DNA from: Burkholderia cepacia
GTDB taxonomy: Bacteria; Pseudomonadota; Gammaproteobacteria; Burkholderiales; Burkholderiaceae
Length of the DNA: 64,000 nt
Assembly: GCF_029962485.1 (NCBI RefSeq)
Contig: NZ_CP073638.1
Span: forward strand, 2,356,001 to 2,420,000
Reading direction: 5' to 3'
This document shows, one piece after another, positions 51,546 through 61,089 of the stretch. Position numbers and translations under genes: made by a program. The notes under the pieces are model-generated. The model did no database searches. It was not told the DNA's origin and worked only from the letters and a program-made list of their open reading frames with translations. How positions within the stretch are numbered: position 1 is the first letter of the stretch; the number at the start of each line of letters is the position of its first letter.

Positions 51546-53443
51546 GCGAGCCGACGATGAATGTTGCGACGCCCGCGAGCGGGCCAGCGAACGATACGAG
51601 CGGCGTGCGATATCGCGCGGCGGCCGTCGCCGTCGGTGCGGCCGAGATTCGTCGCGCGGATAACGGCGCGTGGTACCTGCGTTCGCGCGAACCGCTTGGC
51701 GACTACCCGACGCGCCTGACCGACTGCCTCGTGCGCGGTGCGCAGGCGCACGCCGACCGCGTGCTGGCCGCGCGGCGCGGCGCCGACGGCCGCTGGATCG
51801 AGATCACCTATGCGCAGATGCTCGAACGCGCCCGCGCGCTCGGCCAGGGCCTCGTCGATCTCGGCCTGTCGGCCGAGCGTCCGCTCGCGGTGCTGTCCGG
51901 CAACGATCTGGAACACTTGCAGCTGATGTTCGCGGCGATGCTGGCCGGCGTACCGTACTCGCCGATCTCGCCCGCGTATTCGCTGGTGTCGACCGACTAC
52001 GGCAAGCTGCGACACACGCTCGGCGTGCTTCGGCCGGGCGCGGTGTTCGTCGCCGAACGCGCGCCGTTCACGCGCGCGCTCGATGCGACGCTGCCGGCCG
52101 ATGCGGCGCTGGTCGTCGCGCACGATGCCGATGTCGATGCCGAGGGCCGCGCGGTGCCGCTGTCACGCCTGCTCGCCACCGTCCCGCGCACGATCGATGC
52201 AATCCACGCGGCGGTCGGCCCCGACCATCTCGCGAAGATCCTGTTCACGTCCGGTTCGACGAAGCAGCCGAAGGCCGTGCCGACCACGCACCGGATGCTG
52301 TGCAGCAACCAGCAGATGCTGCGCCAGACGATGCCCGAACTGACGCGCGAGCCGCCGGTGCTGGTCGATTGGCTGCCGTGGAATCACACGTTCGGTGGCA
52401 GTCACAACCTCGGTATCGCGCTGTACAACGGCGGCACGCTGTACATCGACGACGGCCGCCCGGTGCCCGGCCGCTTCGACGAAACCGTGCGCAACCTGCG
52501 CGAGATCGCGCCGACGATCTACTTCAACGTACCGAAGGGCTGGGAAGAGCTGACCGCCGCACTCGAAAATGACGCCGCGCTGCGCGACACGTTCTTCTCG
52601 CGCGTGAAGCTGTATTTCTTCGGTGGCGCGGGGCTGTCGCAGGCTGCGTGGGACCGGCTCGACCGCGTGACCGACGCGCATTGCGGCGAGCGCATCCGGA
52701 TCATGGCCGGCCTCGGGATGACGGAGGCGTCGCCGTCGTGCCTGTTCACGACGGGGCCGCTGATGCGCGCCGGTTATATCGGGCTGCCCGCGCCCGGTTG
52801 CGACGCGAAGCTCGTGCCGTACGGCGGCAAGCTCGAACTGCGCTTCAAGGGGCCGAACGTGATGCGCGGCTACTGGCACGCGGACGTCGATCCGCGCGAC
52901 GTGTTCGACGACGAAGGCTATTACCGCAGCGGCGACGCGGGCGTGTTTGCCGATCCGGAGCGGCCGGAACTCGGGTTGCTGTTCGACGGCCGGCTGACCG
53001 AGGATTTCAAGCTGAGCAGCGGTACGTTCGTGAGCGTCGGGCCGTTGCGCGCGAACGCGGTGTCGAGCGGGGCGCCGTACGTGCAGGACGTGGTCGTCAC
53101 CGGGATCAATCGCGACGATATCGGTTTGCTGGTGTTTCCGCGTGTCGATGCGTGCCGTGCGCTGGCGGGGCTTGCTGCCGACGCACCGGTCGCCGACGTA
53201 CTGCGCGCGCCGGCCGTGCGCGCGGCGTTCGCGGCGTGGCTTGCCGCGCTGAACCGGCATGCGAGCGGCGGCTCGACGTTCGTCGCGCGCATCCGGTTGA
53301 TGGACACGCCGCCGTCGCTCGATCTCGGCGAAGCGACCGACAAGGGTTCGCTGAACCAGGCGGCCGTGCAGAAGCATCGCGCGGCGACGATCGACGCGCT
53401 GTATGACCCGGCGCGGCGCGATCCCGACGTGATTTACGCGTAG
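51542..53443 (+). CDS. fcs: Feruloyl-CoA synthetase
   Basis: 633 residues of the ANL adenylating superfamily, somewhat longer than generic acyl-CoA synthetases but normal for feruloyl-CoA synthetases. The phosphate-binding motif is [18 protein letters not shown]; also [25 protein letters not shown] and [20 protein letters not shown]. It activates ferulate, p-coumarate or caffeate with ATP and CoA. The start overlaps the vdh stop by 4 bp. Confidence 0.93.
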   Translation: MSEPTMNVATPASGPANDTSGVRYRAAAVAVGAAEIRRADNGAWYLRSREPLGDYPTRLTDCLVRGAQAHADRVLAARRGADGRWIEITYAQMLERARALGQGLVDLGLSAERPLAVLSGNDLEHLQLMFAAMLAGVPYSPISPAYSLVSTDYGKLRHTLGVLRPGAVFVAERAPFTRALDATLPADAALVVAHDADVDAEGRAVPLSRLLATVPRTIDAIHAAVGPDHLAKILFTSGSTKQPKAVPTTHRMLCSNQQMLRQTMPELTREPPVLVDWLPWNHTFGGSHNLGIALYNGGTLYIDDGRPVPGRFDETVRNLREIAPTIYFNVPKGWEELTAALENDAALRDTFFSRVKLYFFGGAGLSQAAWDRLDRVTDAHCGERIRIMAGLGMTEASPSCLFTTGPLMRAGYIGLPAPGCDAKLVPYGGKLELRFKGPNVMRGYWHADVDPRDVFDDEGYYRSGDAGVFADPERPELGLLFDGRLTEDFKLSSGTFVSVGPLRANAVSSGAPYVQDVVVTGINRDDIGLLVFPRVDACRALAGLAADAPVADVLRAPAVRAAFAAWLAALNRHASGGSTFVARIRLMDTPPSLDLGEATDKGSLNQAAVQKHRAATIDALYDPARRDPDVIYA

Positions 53444-53525
53444 GCAGTCAGCAGGTACGAGCAGGGGCAAGCAGGCGTAACGACCGGCCGGCCACGTGAC
53501 CGGCAGGCATTCTTGCGGCCATTGA

Positions 53526-53540
53526 ATCAGGCTGCCTGAT
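53526..53540. promoter_or_regulatory. Second MarR operator, upstream of the transporter-porin-esterase unit
   Basis: ATCAGG-CTG-CCTGAT is the same core palindrome as at 49120-49140 (ATCAGG-N3-CCTGAT). It lies 83 bp after fcs and 161 bp before the MFS gene. A TTGCGG box at 53513 and TGATAA at 53537 could form a promoter covered by the site. Confidence 0.75.
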
Positions 53541-53701
53541 AAAAGCGGTCGTTCGGACGACACCTCGCGCGCCGCTTCGCCACTGGCCGGCGGCGCGCGG
53601 CGGTAGTTGCGGGGCGAACGACTACAAGACAAGACATGGGAATGCGGTGCATGGGGCTGTGCTCAAGCACTCACTCCAGCCGACCGGAGACAGGAGACAG
53701 G

Positions 53702-54907
53702 ATGAACACTTACGTTGCTGAAAAACCCACGGTTGCGACCACGCTCGCACTGTGTTTCGCGATCGCCCTTCTCGAAGGGCTCGACCTGCAATCGGTCGGC
53801 GTCGCAGCACCGCGCATGGCGCGCGAATTCGGGCTCTCCGTATCGCAGATGGGCATTGCGTTCAGTGCGGGCACCTTCGGGCTGCTGCCGGGCGCGATGC
53901 TCGGCGGTCGGCTCGCCGACCGGATCGGCCGCAAGCGCGTGCTGATCGCGTCGGCCGCGCTGTTCGGGCTGCTGTCGATCGCCACCGCGCAGGTGTCGAC
54001 CTTCGCGATGCTCGTCGTCGTGCGCGTGCTCACCGGCATCGGGCTCGGCGGCGCGATGCCGAACCTGATCGCGCTGTCGTCCGAAGCGGTCGAGCCGCGC
54101 TCGCGCAGCAGCGCGGTGGCGACGATGTACTGCGGCATTCCGTTCGGCGGCGTGATCGCGTCGCTGATCGGCGTGCTGCTCGCCGGCGATACCGAATGGC
54201 GGCACATCTTCTACGTCGGCGGCGCGGGACCGCTGCTGCTCGTGCCGCTGCTGGTGTGGTTCCTGCCGGAGTCACGCGCGTATCTCGACGTCGCCGGCAC
54301 GCAGGCCGCACGCGCGAGCGTGGCACGCACGCTGTTCGGCGACGGCCGCACGACGTCGACGGTCGCGCTGTGGGTCAGCTACTTCTGCACGCTGATCGTC
54401 CTCTACTTCCTGCTGAACTGGCTGCCGTCGCTGATGGCCGCGCGCGGGCTCGATCGCGAGCACGTCGGCCTCGTGCAGATCGCGTTCAACGTCGGCGCGG
54501 GGCTCGGCGCGCTCGGCATCGGCGCGGCGCTCGACCGAATGCGCGCGTCGCGCGTGGTCGGCGGCATGTATGTCGGGATCGTGCTGTCGCTCGCCGCGCT
54601 CGCGGCCGCGCCCGGCTTCGCATCGCTCGCGGCGGCCGCGTTCGCGGCCGGGATGTTCGTGGTCGGCGGGCAGTCGGTGCTGTATGCGCTTGCGGCGATT
54701 TACTACCCGACCGCGATGCGCGGCACGGGCGTCGGCACGGCGGTGGCCGTCGGCCGGCTCGGTTCCGTCGTCGGGCCGCTCGCGGCCGCGACGCTGCTCG
54801 CCGCCGGCCGTAGCGCGCCCGTCGTGATCGGCGCGAGCATCCCCGTCACGCTCGTCGCGGCCATCGCCGCGCTGGTGCTGATTCGCCGCCCGCAAGCCGG
54901 CGACTGA
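53702..54907 (+). CDS. MFS aromatic-acid:H+ symporter (AAHS type)
   Basis: 401 residues with about 12 membrane helices. The family signature between TM2 and TM3 is GGRLADRIGRKRVL; an N-terminal LLEGLDLQSVGVAAP segment carries the conserved acidic residue of aromatic-acid symporters such as PcaK. Probably imports hydroxycinnamates. The ATG at 53702 has AGGAGAC upstream; the earlier ATG at 53636 is leader. First gene after the second operator. Confidence 0.9.
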   Translation: MNTYVAEKPTVATTLALCFAIALLEGLDLQSVGVAAPRMAREFGLSVSQMGIAFSAGTFGLLPGAMLGGRLADRIGRKRVLIASAALFGLLSIATAQVSTFAMLVVVRVLTGIGLGGAMPNLIALSSEAVEPRSRSSAVATMYCGIPFGGVIASLIGVLLAGDTEWRHIFYVGGAGPLLLVPLLVWFLPESRAYLDVAGTQAARASVARTLFGDGRTTSTVALWVSYFCTLIVLYFLLNWLPSLMAARGLDREHVGLVQIAFNVGAGLGALGIGAALDRMRASRVVGGMYVGIVLSLAALAAAPGFASLAAAAFAAGMFVVGGQSVLYALAAIYYPTAMRGTGVGTAVAVGRLGSVVGPLAAATLLAAGRSAPVVIGASIPVTLVAAIAALVLIRRPQAGD

Positions 54908-54973
54908 GGTTTCGCATTTTTCAATGCGCGCCGTCAGAGCGCGCCACTCACCAAGGTCTGGAGACGCAACAAC

Positions 54974-56122
54974 ATGAAAACGAAGACAAGGAACGGCCTG
55001 CTGGCCGCCGGCGCCTGCTGCGCGCTCGCCGCGCCGGGCGCGCACGCGCAGTCGAGCGTGACGCTGTACGGGATCATCGACACGGGCGTCGAGTTCGTAT
55101 CGCATGCGAACGCGGCCGGCGACCACGTGGTGCGCATGCCGGGCGTGACGGGCGAGCTGCCGTCGCGCTGGGGGCTGCGCGGCACCGAGGATCTCGGCGG
55201 CGGCTACCAGGCGGTGTTCACGCTCGAAAGCGGCTTCAACGTGCGCGGCGGCGATCTCGGGCAGGGCGGCCGGCTGTTCGGGCGACAGGCATTCGTCGGG
55301 TTGAAGGGCGGCTTCGGCACGCTCGCGTTCGGCCGCCAGTACACGATGACCTATCTCGCGCTGCAGGGCGCGGACATCATCGGCCCCGACATCTACGGGC
55401 TCGGCTCGCTCGACGCGTATGTGCCGAACGGCCGCGCCGACAACGCGGTGACCTACGTCGGCACCTATCGCGGCGTGACGCTCGGCGCCGCGTATTCGTT
55501 CGGTCGCGACGGCGCGGGCACCGGCAACTCGCCGGGGCAGGGCACGTGCGCGGGGCAGGTGCCGGGCGACGCCACGCAGTGCCGCGACTGGTCGGTGATG
55601 CTCAAGTACGACAGCGCGTATTTCGGTGCGGCGGCCTCGTACGAGGAGCAGCGCGGCGGCACCGGCGCGGCCGCGAACTTCTTCGACGGCATTGCGCCGG
55701 TTCCCTTCACCAGCAGTGGCGGCAAGGACGCGCGCACGCACGTGAGCGCCTATGCGCAGGCCGCCGGCGCGCGGATCGGCGCGGGCTGGATCGGGCGGCG
55801 CGTGTCGACCGGTTCGCCGGCCGCGCCCGGCGCGCATTCGGACCTGTTCTTCGTCGGCGCGTCGTATGCGGTGAAGCCGGATTTCGTCGTCGACGGCGAA
55901 GGCTACCGGATCGTCAACAGCGCGCACGACACGCGCGCGACGATGGCCACGCTGCGCGCGACCTATCTGCTGACCAAGCGCACGGCCGTCTATGCGCAAT
56001 CGTCGTATCTGTGGAACAGCGCGCATGCGCGCTACGCGGTCAGCGGCGGCGGCGCCGGCACGACGCCCGGCGAAGGGATGGGGCAGCTCGGCGCGATGGT
56101 CGGCGTGCGGCACATGTTTTGA
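54974..56122 (+). CDS. Gram-negative porin (OmpC/Burkholderia type)
   Basis: 382 residues. Signal peptide cleaved after AHA near residue 25; the mature protein begins QSSVTLYGIIDTGVEF, the usual start of Burkholderiales trimeric porins. Features: SRWGLRGTEDLGGGYQAVFTLE, GRLFGRQAFVGLKG, and C-terminal phenylalanine (VGVRHMF), required for barrel assembly. Placed between the importer and the esterase, it may admit hydroxycinnamate esters or acids across the outer membrane. Confidence 0.92.
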   Translation: MKTKTRNGLLAAGACCALAAPGAHAQSSVTLYGIIDTGVEFVSHANAAGDHVVRMPGVTGELPSRWGLRGTEDLGGGYQAVFTLESGFNVRGGDLGQGGRLFGRQAFVGLKGGFGTLAFGRQYTMTYLALQGADIIGPDIYGLGSLDAYVPNGRADNAVTYVGTYRGVTLGAAYSFGRDGAGTGNSPGQGTCAGQVPGDATQCRDWSVMLKYDSAYFGAAASYEEQRGGTGAAANFFDGIAPVPFTSSGGKDARTHVSAYAQAAGARIGAGWIGRRVSTGSPAAPGAHSDLFFVGASYAVKPDFVVDGEGYRIVNSAHDTRATMATLRATYLLTKRTAVYAQSSYLWNSAHARYAVSGGGAGTTPGEGMGQLGAMVGVRHMF

Positions 56123-56150
56123 TCCGGCAGCCTGACGAACGGGAGATATC

Positions 56151-57875
56151 TTGAACAGAAAATCTGCATTCCTCTGTATCGCACCGCTGTCCGCGGCGGC
56201 CATGCTCGCCGGTTGCGGCGGCGACGATTCTGTCAGTTCCACGCCGACACATCTGAGCGCTGCGACACCGGCCGCCATGGCGCAGACCTGCGACGCGCTT
56301 GCCGTGAAGCTCGCGTATGCGAACACGTCGTTCACGTCGGTGACGACCGCGGCCGCCGGCGCGCTGACGGTGGCCGGCAAGCCGATCGCCGAGCACTGCG
56401 TGATCGAAGGGAAGATGAACGAGCGCGTGAGCGCGGTCGACGGCAAGACCTACGCAATCGGCTTCGAAATGCGCTTGCCGAAGGCGTGGAACGGCCGCTT
56501 CTTCTACCAGGCGAACGGCGGGCTCGACGGCAACGTCGTGACCGCGACCGGCGAGATCGGCGGCGGCGGGCCGCTGAACGATGCGCTGAACCAGGGCTTC
56601 GCCGTGATCAGTTCCGATTCCGGGCACAGTGCCGCGCAGAACCCGCTGTTCGGCCTCGATCCGCAGGCGCGCATCGACTACGGCTACGGCGCGGTCGACG
56701 CGCTCACGCCGATGGCGAAGCAGGTGATCCGGCTCGCGTACGGCAAGGCGCCCGACCGCAGCTATTTCGACGGCTGCTCGAACGGCGGCCGTCACGCGAT
56801 GGTCACGGCGGTGCGCAACCCGGCCGACTACGACGGGATCATCGCGGGCGATCCGGGCTTTCATCTGCCGAAGGCGGCGATCGGCGAGATGTATGGCGCG
56901 CAGCAGTTCGCGAAGATCGCATCGGCGACCGGATCGAACGGGCTGCCGGACATCCGCAGCGGCTTCACCGATGCCGAGCGGCAGTTCGTCGGCGCGAAGA
57001 TCCTCGAGAAATGCGATGCGCTCGACGGCGCGGCCGACGGAATGGTGCAGGACGTTGCCGCTTGCCAGGCGCACTTCAGCGTCGAGTCGGATATCCCGGC
57101 CTGCGCGAACGGCACGCGCACGGGCGCCTGCCTGACGCCTGCGCAGAAGACCGCGCTCGAGAACGTGTTCGCGGGCGCACGCAATAGCGCGGGCACGGCA
57201 CTCTACGCGGGCTTTCCGTACGATCCGGGCATCGCCGGCAGCGGCTGGGCCGCGTGGAAGCAGTCGAATTCGATCACGCTCGATCCGGCCGCGATGGCGT
57301 TCACGTTCATGACGCCACCGAAGAGCGCCGCGACGCTCGCGAACCTGTCCGGTTTCGCGCTCGGCTTCGACATGGACAACGATGCACCGGCGATCTTCGC
57401 GACGAACGGCACGTACACGCAATCCGCGTGGACGTTCATGACGCCGCCGGACGAGACGAACCTGTCCGCACTGAAGGCGCGCGGGGCGAAGCTGCTCGTC
57501 TATCACGGCACGGGCGACCCGGTGTTCTCGTTCGACGATACGCGCGACTGGTTTGCGAAGGTCGCGCAGGCGAACGGTGGCGATGCGTCGGACTTCGCGC
57601 GCTTTTATCCGGTGCCGGGGATGAACCACTGTTCGGGCGGGCCGGCGGCCGACCAGTTCGACCTGCTGACGCCGCTCGTCGCGTGGGTCGAGCAGGGGCA
57701 GGCGCCCGGTGCGGTGGTGGCCACCGCGCGCGACGCGACGAACGCGGTGCCGAATGCGGATGTGCCTGCATCGTGGGGCGCGGGGCGCACGCGGCCGCTG
57801 TGCCCGTATCCGCAGGTCGCGCGCTACAACGGCTCGGGCGACGTGAATTCGGCCGCGAGCTTCAGTTGTCGTTGA
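56151..57875 (+). CDS. Tannase/feruloyl esterase-family lipoprotein
   Basis: 574 residues. Lipobox MLAGC puts the lipidated cysteine at residue 22, so it is probably anchored to the outer membrane or periplasmic face. The serine hydrolase elbow is GCSNGGR with Ser210; the acid and base are expected in GTGDPVF and MNHCSGG, and the paired cysteines at 209 and about 490 could form the family's CS-D-HC disulfide. It would release ferulate or related acids from esters, feeding the operon. The start is TTG at 56151 with GGGAGA five bases upstream. Confidence 0.88.
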   Translation: MNRKSAFLCIAPLSAAAMLAGCGGDDSVSSTPTHLSAATPAAMAQTCDALAVKLAYANTSFTSVTTAAAGALTVAGKPIAEHCVIEGKMNERVSAVDGKTYAIGFEMRLPKAWNGRFFYQANGGLDGNVVTATGEIGGGGPLNDALNQGFAVISSDSGHSAAQNPLFGLDPQARIDYGYGAVDALTPMAKQVIRLAYGKAPDRSYFDGCSNGGRHAMVTAVRNPADYDGIIAGDPGFHLPKAAIGEMYGAQQFAKIASATGSNGLPDIRSGFTDAERQFVGAKILEKCDALDGAADGMVQDVAACQAHFSVESDIPACANGTRTGACLTPAQKTALENVFAGARNSAGTALYAGFPYDPGIAGSGWAAWKQSNSITLDPAAMAFTFMTPPKSAATLANLSGFALGFDMDNDAPAIFATNGTYTQSAWTFMTPPDETNLSALKARGAKLLVYHGTGDPVFSFDDTRDWFAKVAQANGGDASDFARFYPVPGMNHCSGGPAADQFDLLTPLVAWVEQGQAPGAVVATARDATNAVPNADVPASWGAGRTRPLCPYPQVARYNGSGDVNSAASFSCR

Positions 57876-57893
57876 GGTAGCCGTCGATGGGAG

Positions 57894-57928
57894 GCGGCCG
57901 GCGCGTGCGATTGCGTGCCGGCCGCTTC
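57894..57928 (+). terminator. Probable terminator after the esterase gene
   Basis: GCGGCCGGC (57894-57902) pairs with GCCGGCCGC (57917-57925) across a 14-nt loop, followed by TTC. It lies 18 bp after the stop. The T-tract is weak. Confidence 0.45.
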
Positions 57929-57942
57929 ATGTGTGCGATCGC

Positions 57943-57970
57943 TCACTCACTCACTCACTCACTCACTCAC
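57943..57970. repeat. Tetranucleotide microsatellite (TCAC)7
   Basis: Seven exact TCAC units. The array overlaps the stop codon (57963-57965) and last codon of the Lrp-family gene on the minus strand, where it reads GTGA. Confidence 0.95.
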
Positions 57971-58439
57971 CGAGATCGACCGGCACCTCGAGCCCGACCT
58001 TCACGCGGCTCATGCTCACCAGCGTCTTGAACCGCTTCACGTTGTTGTTCGCGAAGAACAGCTCGCGCGTGAGCGCGTTGTACTGATCCATGTTGCGCAC
58101 GGCCAGGATCAGCACGAAATCCCATTCCCCCGTCACGTAGTAGCACTGCTGGATCTGCGGGCAGCGCTCGAACGCGCGCTTCATCGCGTCGAGCTGGTCG
58201 ATCTGCTCGCTCTCGACCTCGACATTTACGACGATCGTCAGCGGATGATCGACCTTGTCCGGCGCGACGACGGCCGTATAGCGCTCGATCACGCCGTCTT
58301 CCGCGAGACGTTTCAGCCGCCGGTTCACGGCCGCGGTCGACAGGTTGACGCGCGCGCCGAGCTCGGCCTGCGGTGTTTGCGCGTCGCGCTGGAGTTCCAT
58401 CAGCAGCTTGCGGTCGAACGCATCGAGTGGGGTCGTCAT
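57963..58439 (-). CDS. Lrp/AsnC-family transcriptional regulator
   Basis: 158 residues from ATG 58439; the open frame further upstream is arginine-rich and not Lrp-like. AsnC-type helix-turn-helix (FDRKLLMELQRDAQTPQAEL, NLSTAAVNRRLKRLAEDG) and a RAM effector domain (VEVESEQIDQLDAMKRAF, CYYVTGEWDFVLILAV). It is divergent from the diaminopropionate ammonia-lyase gene, so it probably controls that operon in response to an amino acid. The 3' end lies in a TCAC repeat. Confidence 0.92.
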   Translation of the reverse strand: MTTPLDAFDRKLLMELQRDAQTPQAELGARVNLSTAAVNRRLKRLAEDGVIERYTAVVAPDKVDHPLTIVVNVEVESEQIDQLDAMKRAFERCPQIQQCYYVTGEWDFVLILAVRNMDQYNALTRELFFANNNVKRFKTLVSMSRVKVGLEVPVDLGE

Positions 58440-58621
58440 GATGGCGCGTGAAACCTCGAAAGAATGAGAAATTTTTGCGTGTGAGCGGTCGATTTTGCGA
58501 TTTTGTTGACCGGCATGCGCAATATTATTTTTCCAACCGATGGCGAGCGCAACCCGCGCTTGCCCGATCCGACCCACCCGATAGGCCGCCCGCGCGCGGT
58601 CCTGCTCAGGAGCTTTCCGCC

Positions 58622-59854
58622 ATGCTGATCGCCAACCCGCGCGCGTCGCGCACCGCCTACCCGAACGCGCTGCGTCGCGTGATGAACATCGCTTCGGCCG
58701 ACGAAAGCGGCGCATGGCTCGCGCACTGGCCGCTCGTCGGCAATGCGCGCACGCCGCTGCGCGCGCTGCCCGGTCTCGCCGCGCGGCTTGGCGTCGCGAG
58801 CATCAGCGTGAAGGACGAATCGTGCCGCTCGCCGCTCGGCAGCTTCAAGGCGCTCGGCGCGCCGATCGCGCTGGTGCGGCTCGTGAAGCGCCTGCGGCGC
58901 ACGCAGGATCTCGATCCGCAAGGGCTCGTCACCGGCCGCTACGCGGCGCAGCTTGCCGACCTGACGGTGATCAGCGCGACCGACGGCAATCACGGCCGCG
59001 CGCTGGCCGCCGCCGCGCGCGCGATCGGCTGCGGGTGCGTGATCGTGCTGCACGCGAACGTCGATGCCGAGCGCGAACGCGCGATCTCGGCATACGGCGC
59101 GCGGATCGTGCGCATCGCGGGGAACTACGACGAATCGGTCGTCTGCGCCGCGCAGCTCGCGCAGGCGAACGGCTGGTATGTCGTGTCGGATACGTCGTAC
59201 GACGGCTACGAAGCGATTCCGCGCGACGTGATGCAGGGCTATGGCGTGATCGCCGCCGAAGCCGCCGCGCAGGCGGCGCAGGACGACGGGCGGCCGTTCA
59301 CGCACGTGTTCCTGCAGGGCGGCGTGGGCGGCCTCGCCGCGGGCGTCGCGAGCTATCTGTGGGAGCGCGATGGCGTGCAGCGGCCGCGCTTCGTCGTCGT
59401 CGAGCCGCGGCAGGCCGATTGCCTGTACCAGAGCGCGCTCGCGGGGCGCGCGACGAAGGCGACCGGCAGCGTCGATTCGGTGATGGCCGGGCTCGCGTGC
59501 GGCGAGGCGTCGCCGCTCGCGTGGGATTTCCTCGAGATGTGCATCGACCACTTCATGCTGATCGACGACGAAGACGCGGTGCAGGCGATGCGCGGCCTCG
59601 CGGCCGGCAGTGAACGCGACGTGCCGGTCGTCGCCGGCGAATCGGGCGCGGCCGGCGTGGCGGGCCTGGCGGTGCTGATGCGCGACCCGGCGCTCGCGCG
59701 GCAGGTCGGGCTCGACGCGAATGCGCGCGTGCTGGCGATCAATACGGAAGGCGCGACGGCGCCGTCCGTGTACCGGAACTGCGTCGGCGAGACGGCCGAT
59801 GCGGTGCTCGCGCGGCAGCGCGACTGGCTGAACCGCGCGGCGGTGGCGGCCTGA
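58622..59854 (+). CDS. dpaL: Diaminopropionate ammonia-lyase-like PLP enzyme
   Basis: 410 residues of the fold-type II PLP family (threonine/serine dehydratase-like). PLP lysine K76 in SPLGSFKALGA, substrate-binding ATDGNHGRALA and the glycine-rich phosphate loop GGVGGLAAGVA. The N-terminal YPNALRR and KDESCRSPLGSFKALG patterns are those of diaminopropionate ammonia-lyase, which converts 2,3-diaminopropionate to pyruvate and ammonia. AGGAG precedes ATG 58622. It is followed 5 bp later by an M20 amidohydrolase, suggesting an N-acylated substrate. Confidence 0.85.
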   Translation: MLIANPRASRTAYPNALRRVMNIASADESGAWLAHWPLVGNARTPLRALPGLAARLGVASISVKDESCRSPLGSFKALGAPIALVRLVKRLRRTQDLDPQGLVTGRYAAQLADLTVISATDGNHGRALAAAARAIGCGCVIVLHANVDAERERAISAYGARIVRIAGNYDESVVCAAQLAQANGWYVVSDTSYDGYEAIPRDVMQGYGVIAAEAAAQAAQDDGRPFTHVFLQGGVGGLAAGVASYLWERDGVQRPRFVVVEPRQADCLYQSALAGRATKATGSVDSVMAGLACGEASPLAWDFLEMCIDHFMLIDDEDAVQAMRGLAAGSERDVPVVAGESGAAGVAGLAVLMRDPALARQVGLDANARVLAINTEGATAPSVYRNCVGETADAVLARQRDWLNRAAVAA

Positions 59855-59859
59855 ACGAC

Positions 59860-61068
59860 ATGACGACCGACGAGGCGAACGCAATGGACGCAATCGATGC
59901 AATCGAAGAAAGCACGCTGCAGGGCCAACTGAAGACCTGGCGCCGCCATCTGCACCAGTATCCGGAAACGGGTTTCGAAGAAGTGAACACGTCGGACTAC
60001 GTCGCGCGCATCCTGACGACGCTCGGGCTCGATGTGCATCGCGGGATCGGCGGCACGGGGCTCGTCGCGAACCTGACGGTCGGTACGGCCAAGCGCGCGA
60101 TCGGCATCCGCGCGGACATGGACGCACTGAACATCGCCGAGCACGCGCCGGGCCGCGAGCATGCGTCGCGCACGCCCGGCAAGATGCATGCGTGCGGACA
60201 CGACGGCCACATGTCGATGGTGCTCGGCGCCGCGCAACTGCTGGCCGAGCGCAAGGATTTCGACGGCACGGTGCGCTTCATTTTCCAGCCGGCCGAGGAG
60301 CATGGCCGCGGCGCGAAGGCGATGATGGCCGACGGCTTGTTCGAGCGCTTTCCGGTCGACGCGATCTTCGGCGCGCACAACATGCCGGGCATGCGCGCAG
60401 GCACGTTCGCGACGCGCGCGGGCGGCATCATGGCGAGCGAAGACAATTTCGTGATCCGGATCGACGGGCGCGGCACGCATGCGGCGCGGCCGCACATGGG
60501 CATCGATCCGATCGTGATCGGCTCGCAGATCGTGCTCGCGCTGCAGACGATCGTGTCGCGCAATCTCGACCCGGGCCAGCAGGCGGTGATCTCGTGCACG
60601 GAATTCCTGACCGACGGGCTGCGCAACGTGCTGCCGTCGACGGTGACGATCAAGGGCGACACGCGCAGCTATTCGCGTGACGTGCAGGCGCTGCTGGAAA
60701 CGCGGATGCGCGAGATCAGCGAAGGGATCTGCCGCACGCACGGCGCGGCGTGCACGTTCGAGTACACGCACGAATTCGCGCCGACGGTGAATTCCGCGGA
60801 ATGGGTCGGCACGGCCGTGCAGGCGGCCGCGCAGATTGCCGGCGCCAGCGCGGTGAACGCCGACGTGCAGCCGATGATGATCTCGGAGGATTTCGGCGCG
60901 TTCCTGCAGGCGGTGCCCGGCAACTTCGTGTTCATCGGCAACGGCGAGGTGGCCGGCCACGGCGGTGTGCCGCTGCACAACGCGACGTACGATTTCAACG
61001 ACGCGATCCTGCCGGTCGGTGCGCGGTATTTCGCGGAAGTGGCGCGGCGCGCGTTGCGGGCGGCCTAG
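59860..61068 (+). CDS. M20-family amidohydrolase (aminoacylase/carboxypeptidase-like)
   Basis: 402 residues. The M20D pattern is clear: WRRHLHQYPETGFEE, GIRADMDALNI, HACGHDGHMSMVLGAA, IFQPAEEHGRGAKAMMADG (catalytic Glu pair) and the dimerisation domain with THAARPHMGIDP. Such zinc enzymes cleave N-acyl amino acids or similar amides. It forms an operon with the diaminopropionate ammonia-lyase-like gene, so a role in deacylating an N-acyl diamino acid before deamination is a reasonable inference. The substrate is unknown. Confidence 0.9.
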   Translation: MTTDEANAMDAIDAIEESTLQGQLKTWRRHLHQYPETGFEEVNTSDYVARILTTLGLDVHRGIGGTGLVANLTVGTAKRAIGIRADMDALNIAEHAPGREHASRTPGKMHACGHDGHMSMVLGAAQLLAERKDFDGTVRFIFQPAEEHGRGAKAMMADGLFERFPVDAIFGAHNMPGMRAGTFATRAGGIMASEDNFVIRIDGRGTHAARPHMGIDPIVIGSQIVLALQTIVSRNLDPGQQAVISCTEFLTDGLRNVLPSTVTIKGDTRSYSRDVQALLETRMREISEGICRTHGAACTFEYTHEFAPTVNSAEWVGTAVQAAAQIAGASAVNADVQPMMISEDFGAFLQAVPGNFVFIGNGEVAGHGGVPLHNATYDFNDAILPVGARYFAEVARRALRAA

Positions 61069-61089
61069 CGGAGCGTCAGTCGGCAGCCT

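Noticed and set aside
57943-57970. TCAC repeat as a phase-variation switch of the Lrp gene
   Set aside because: The stop codon lies at the beginning of the repeat on the coding strand, so most slippage events fall after the stop and cannot turn the gene off.
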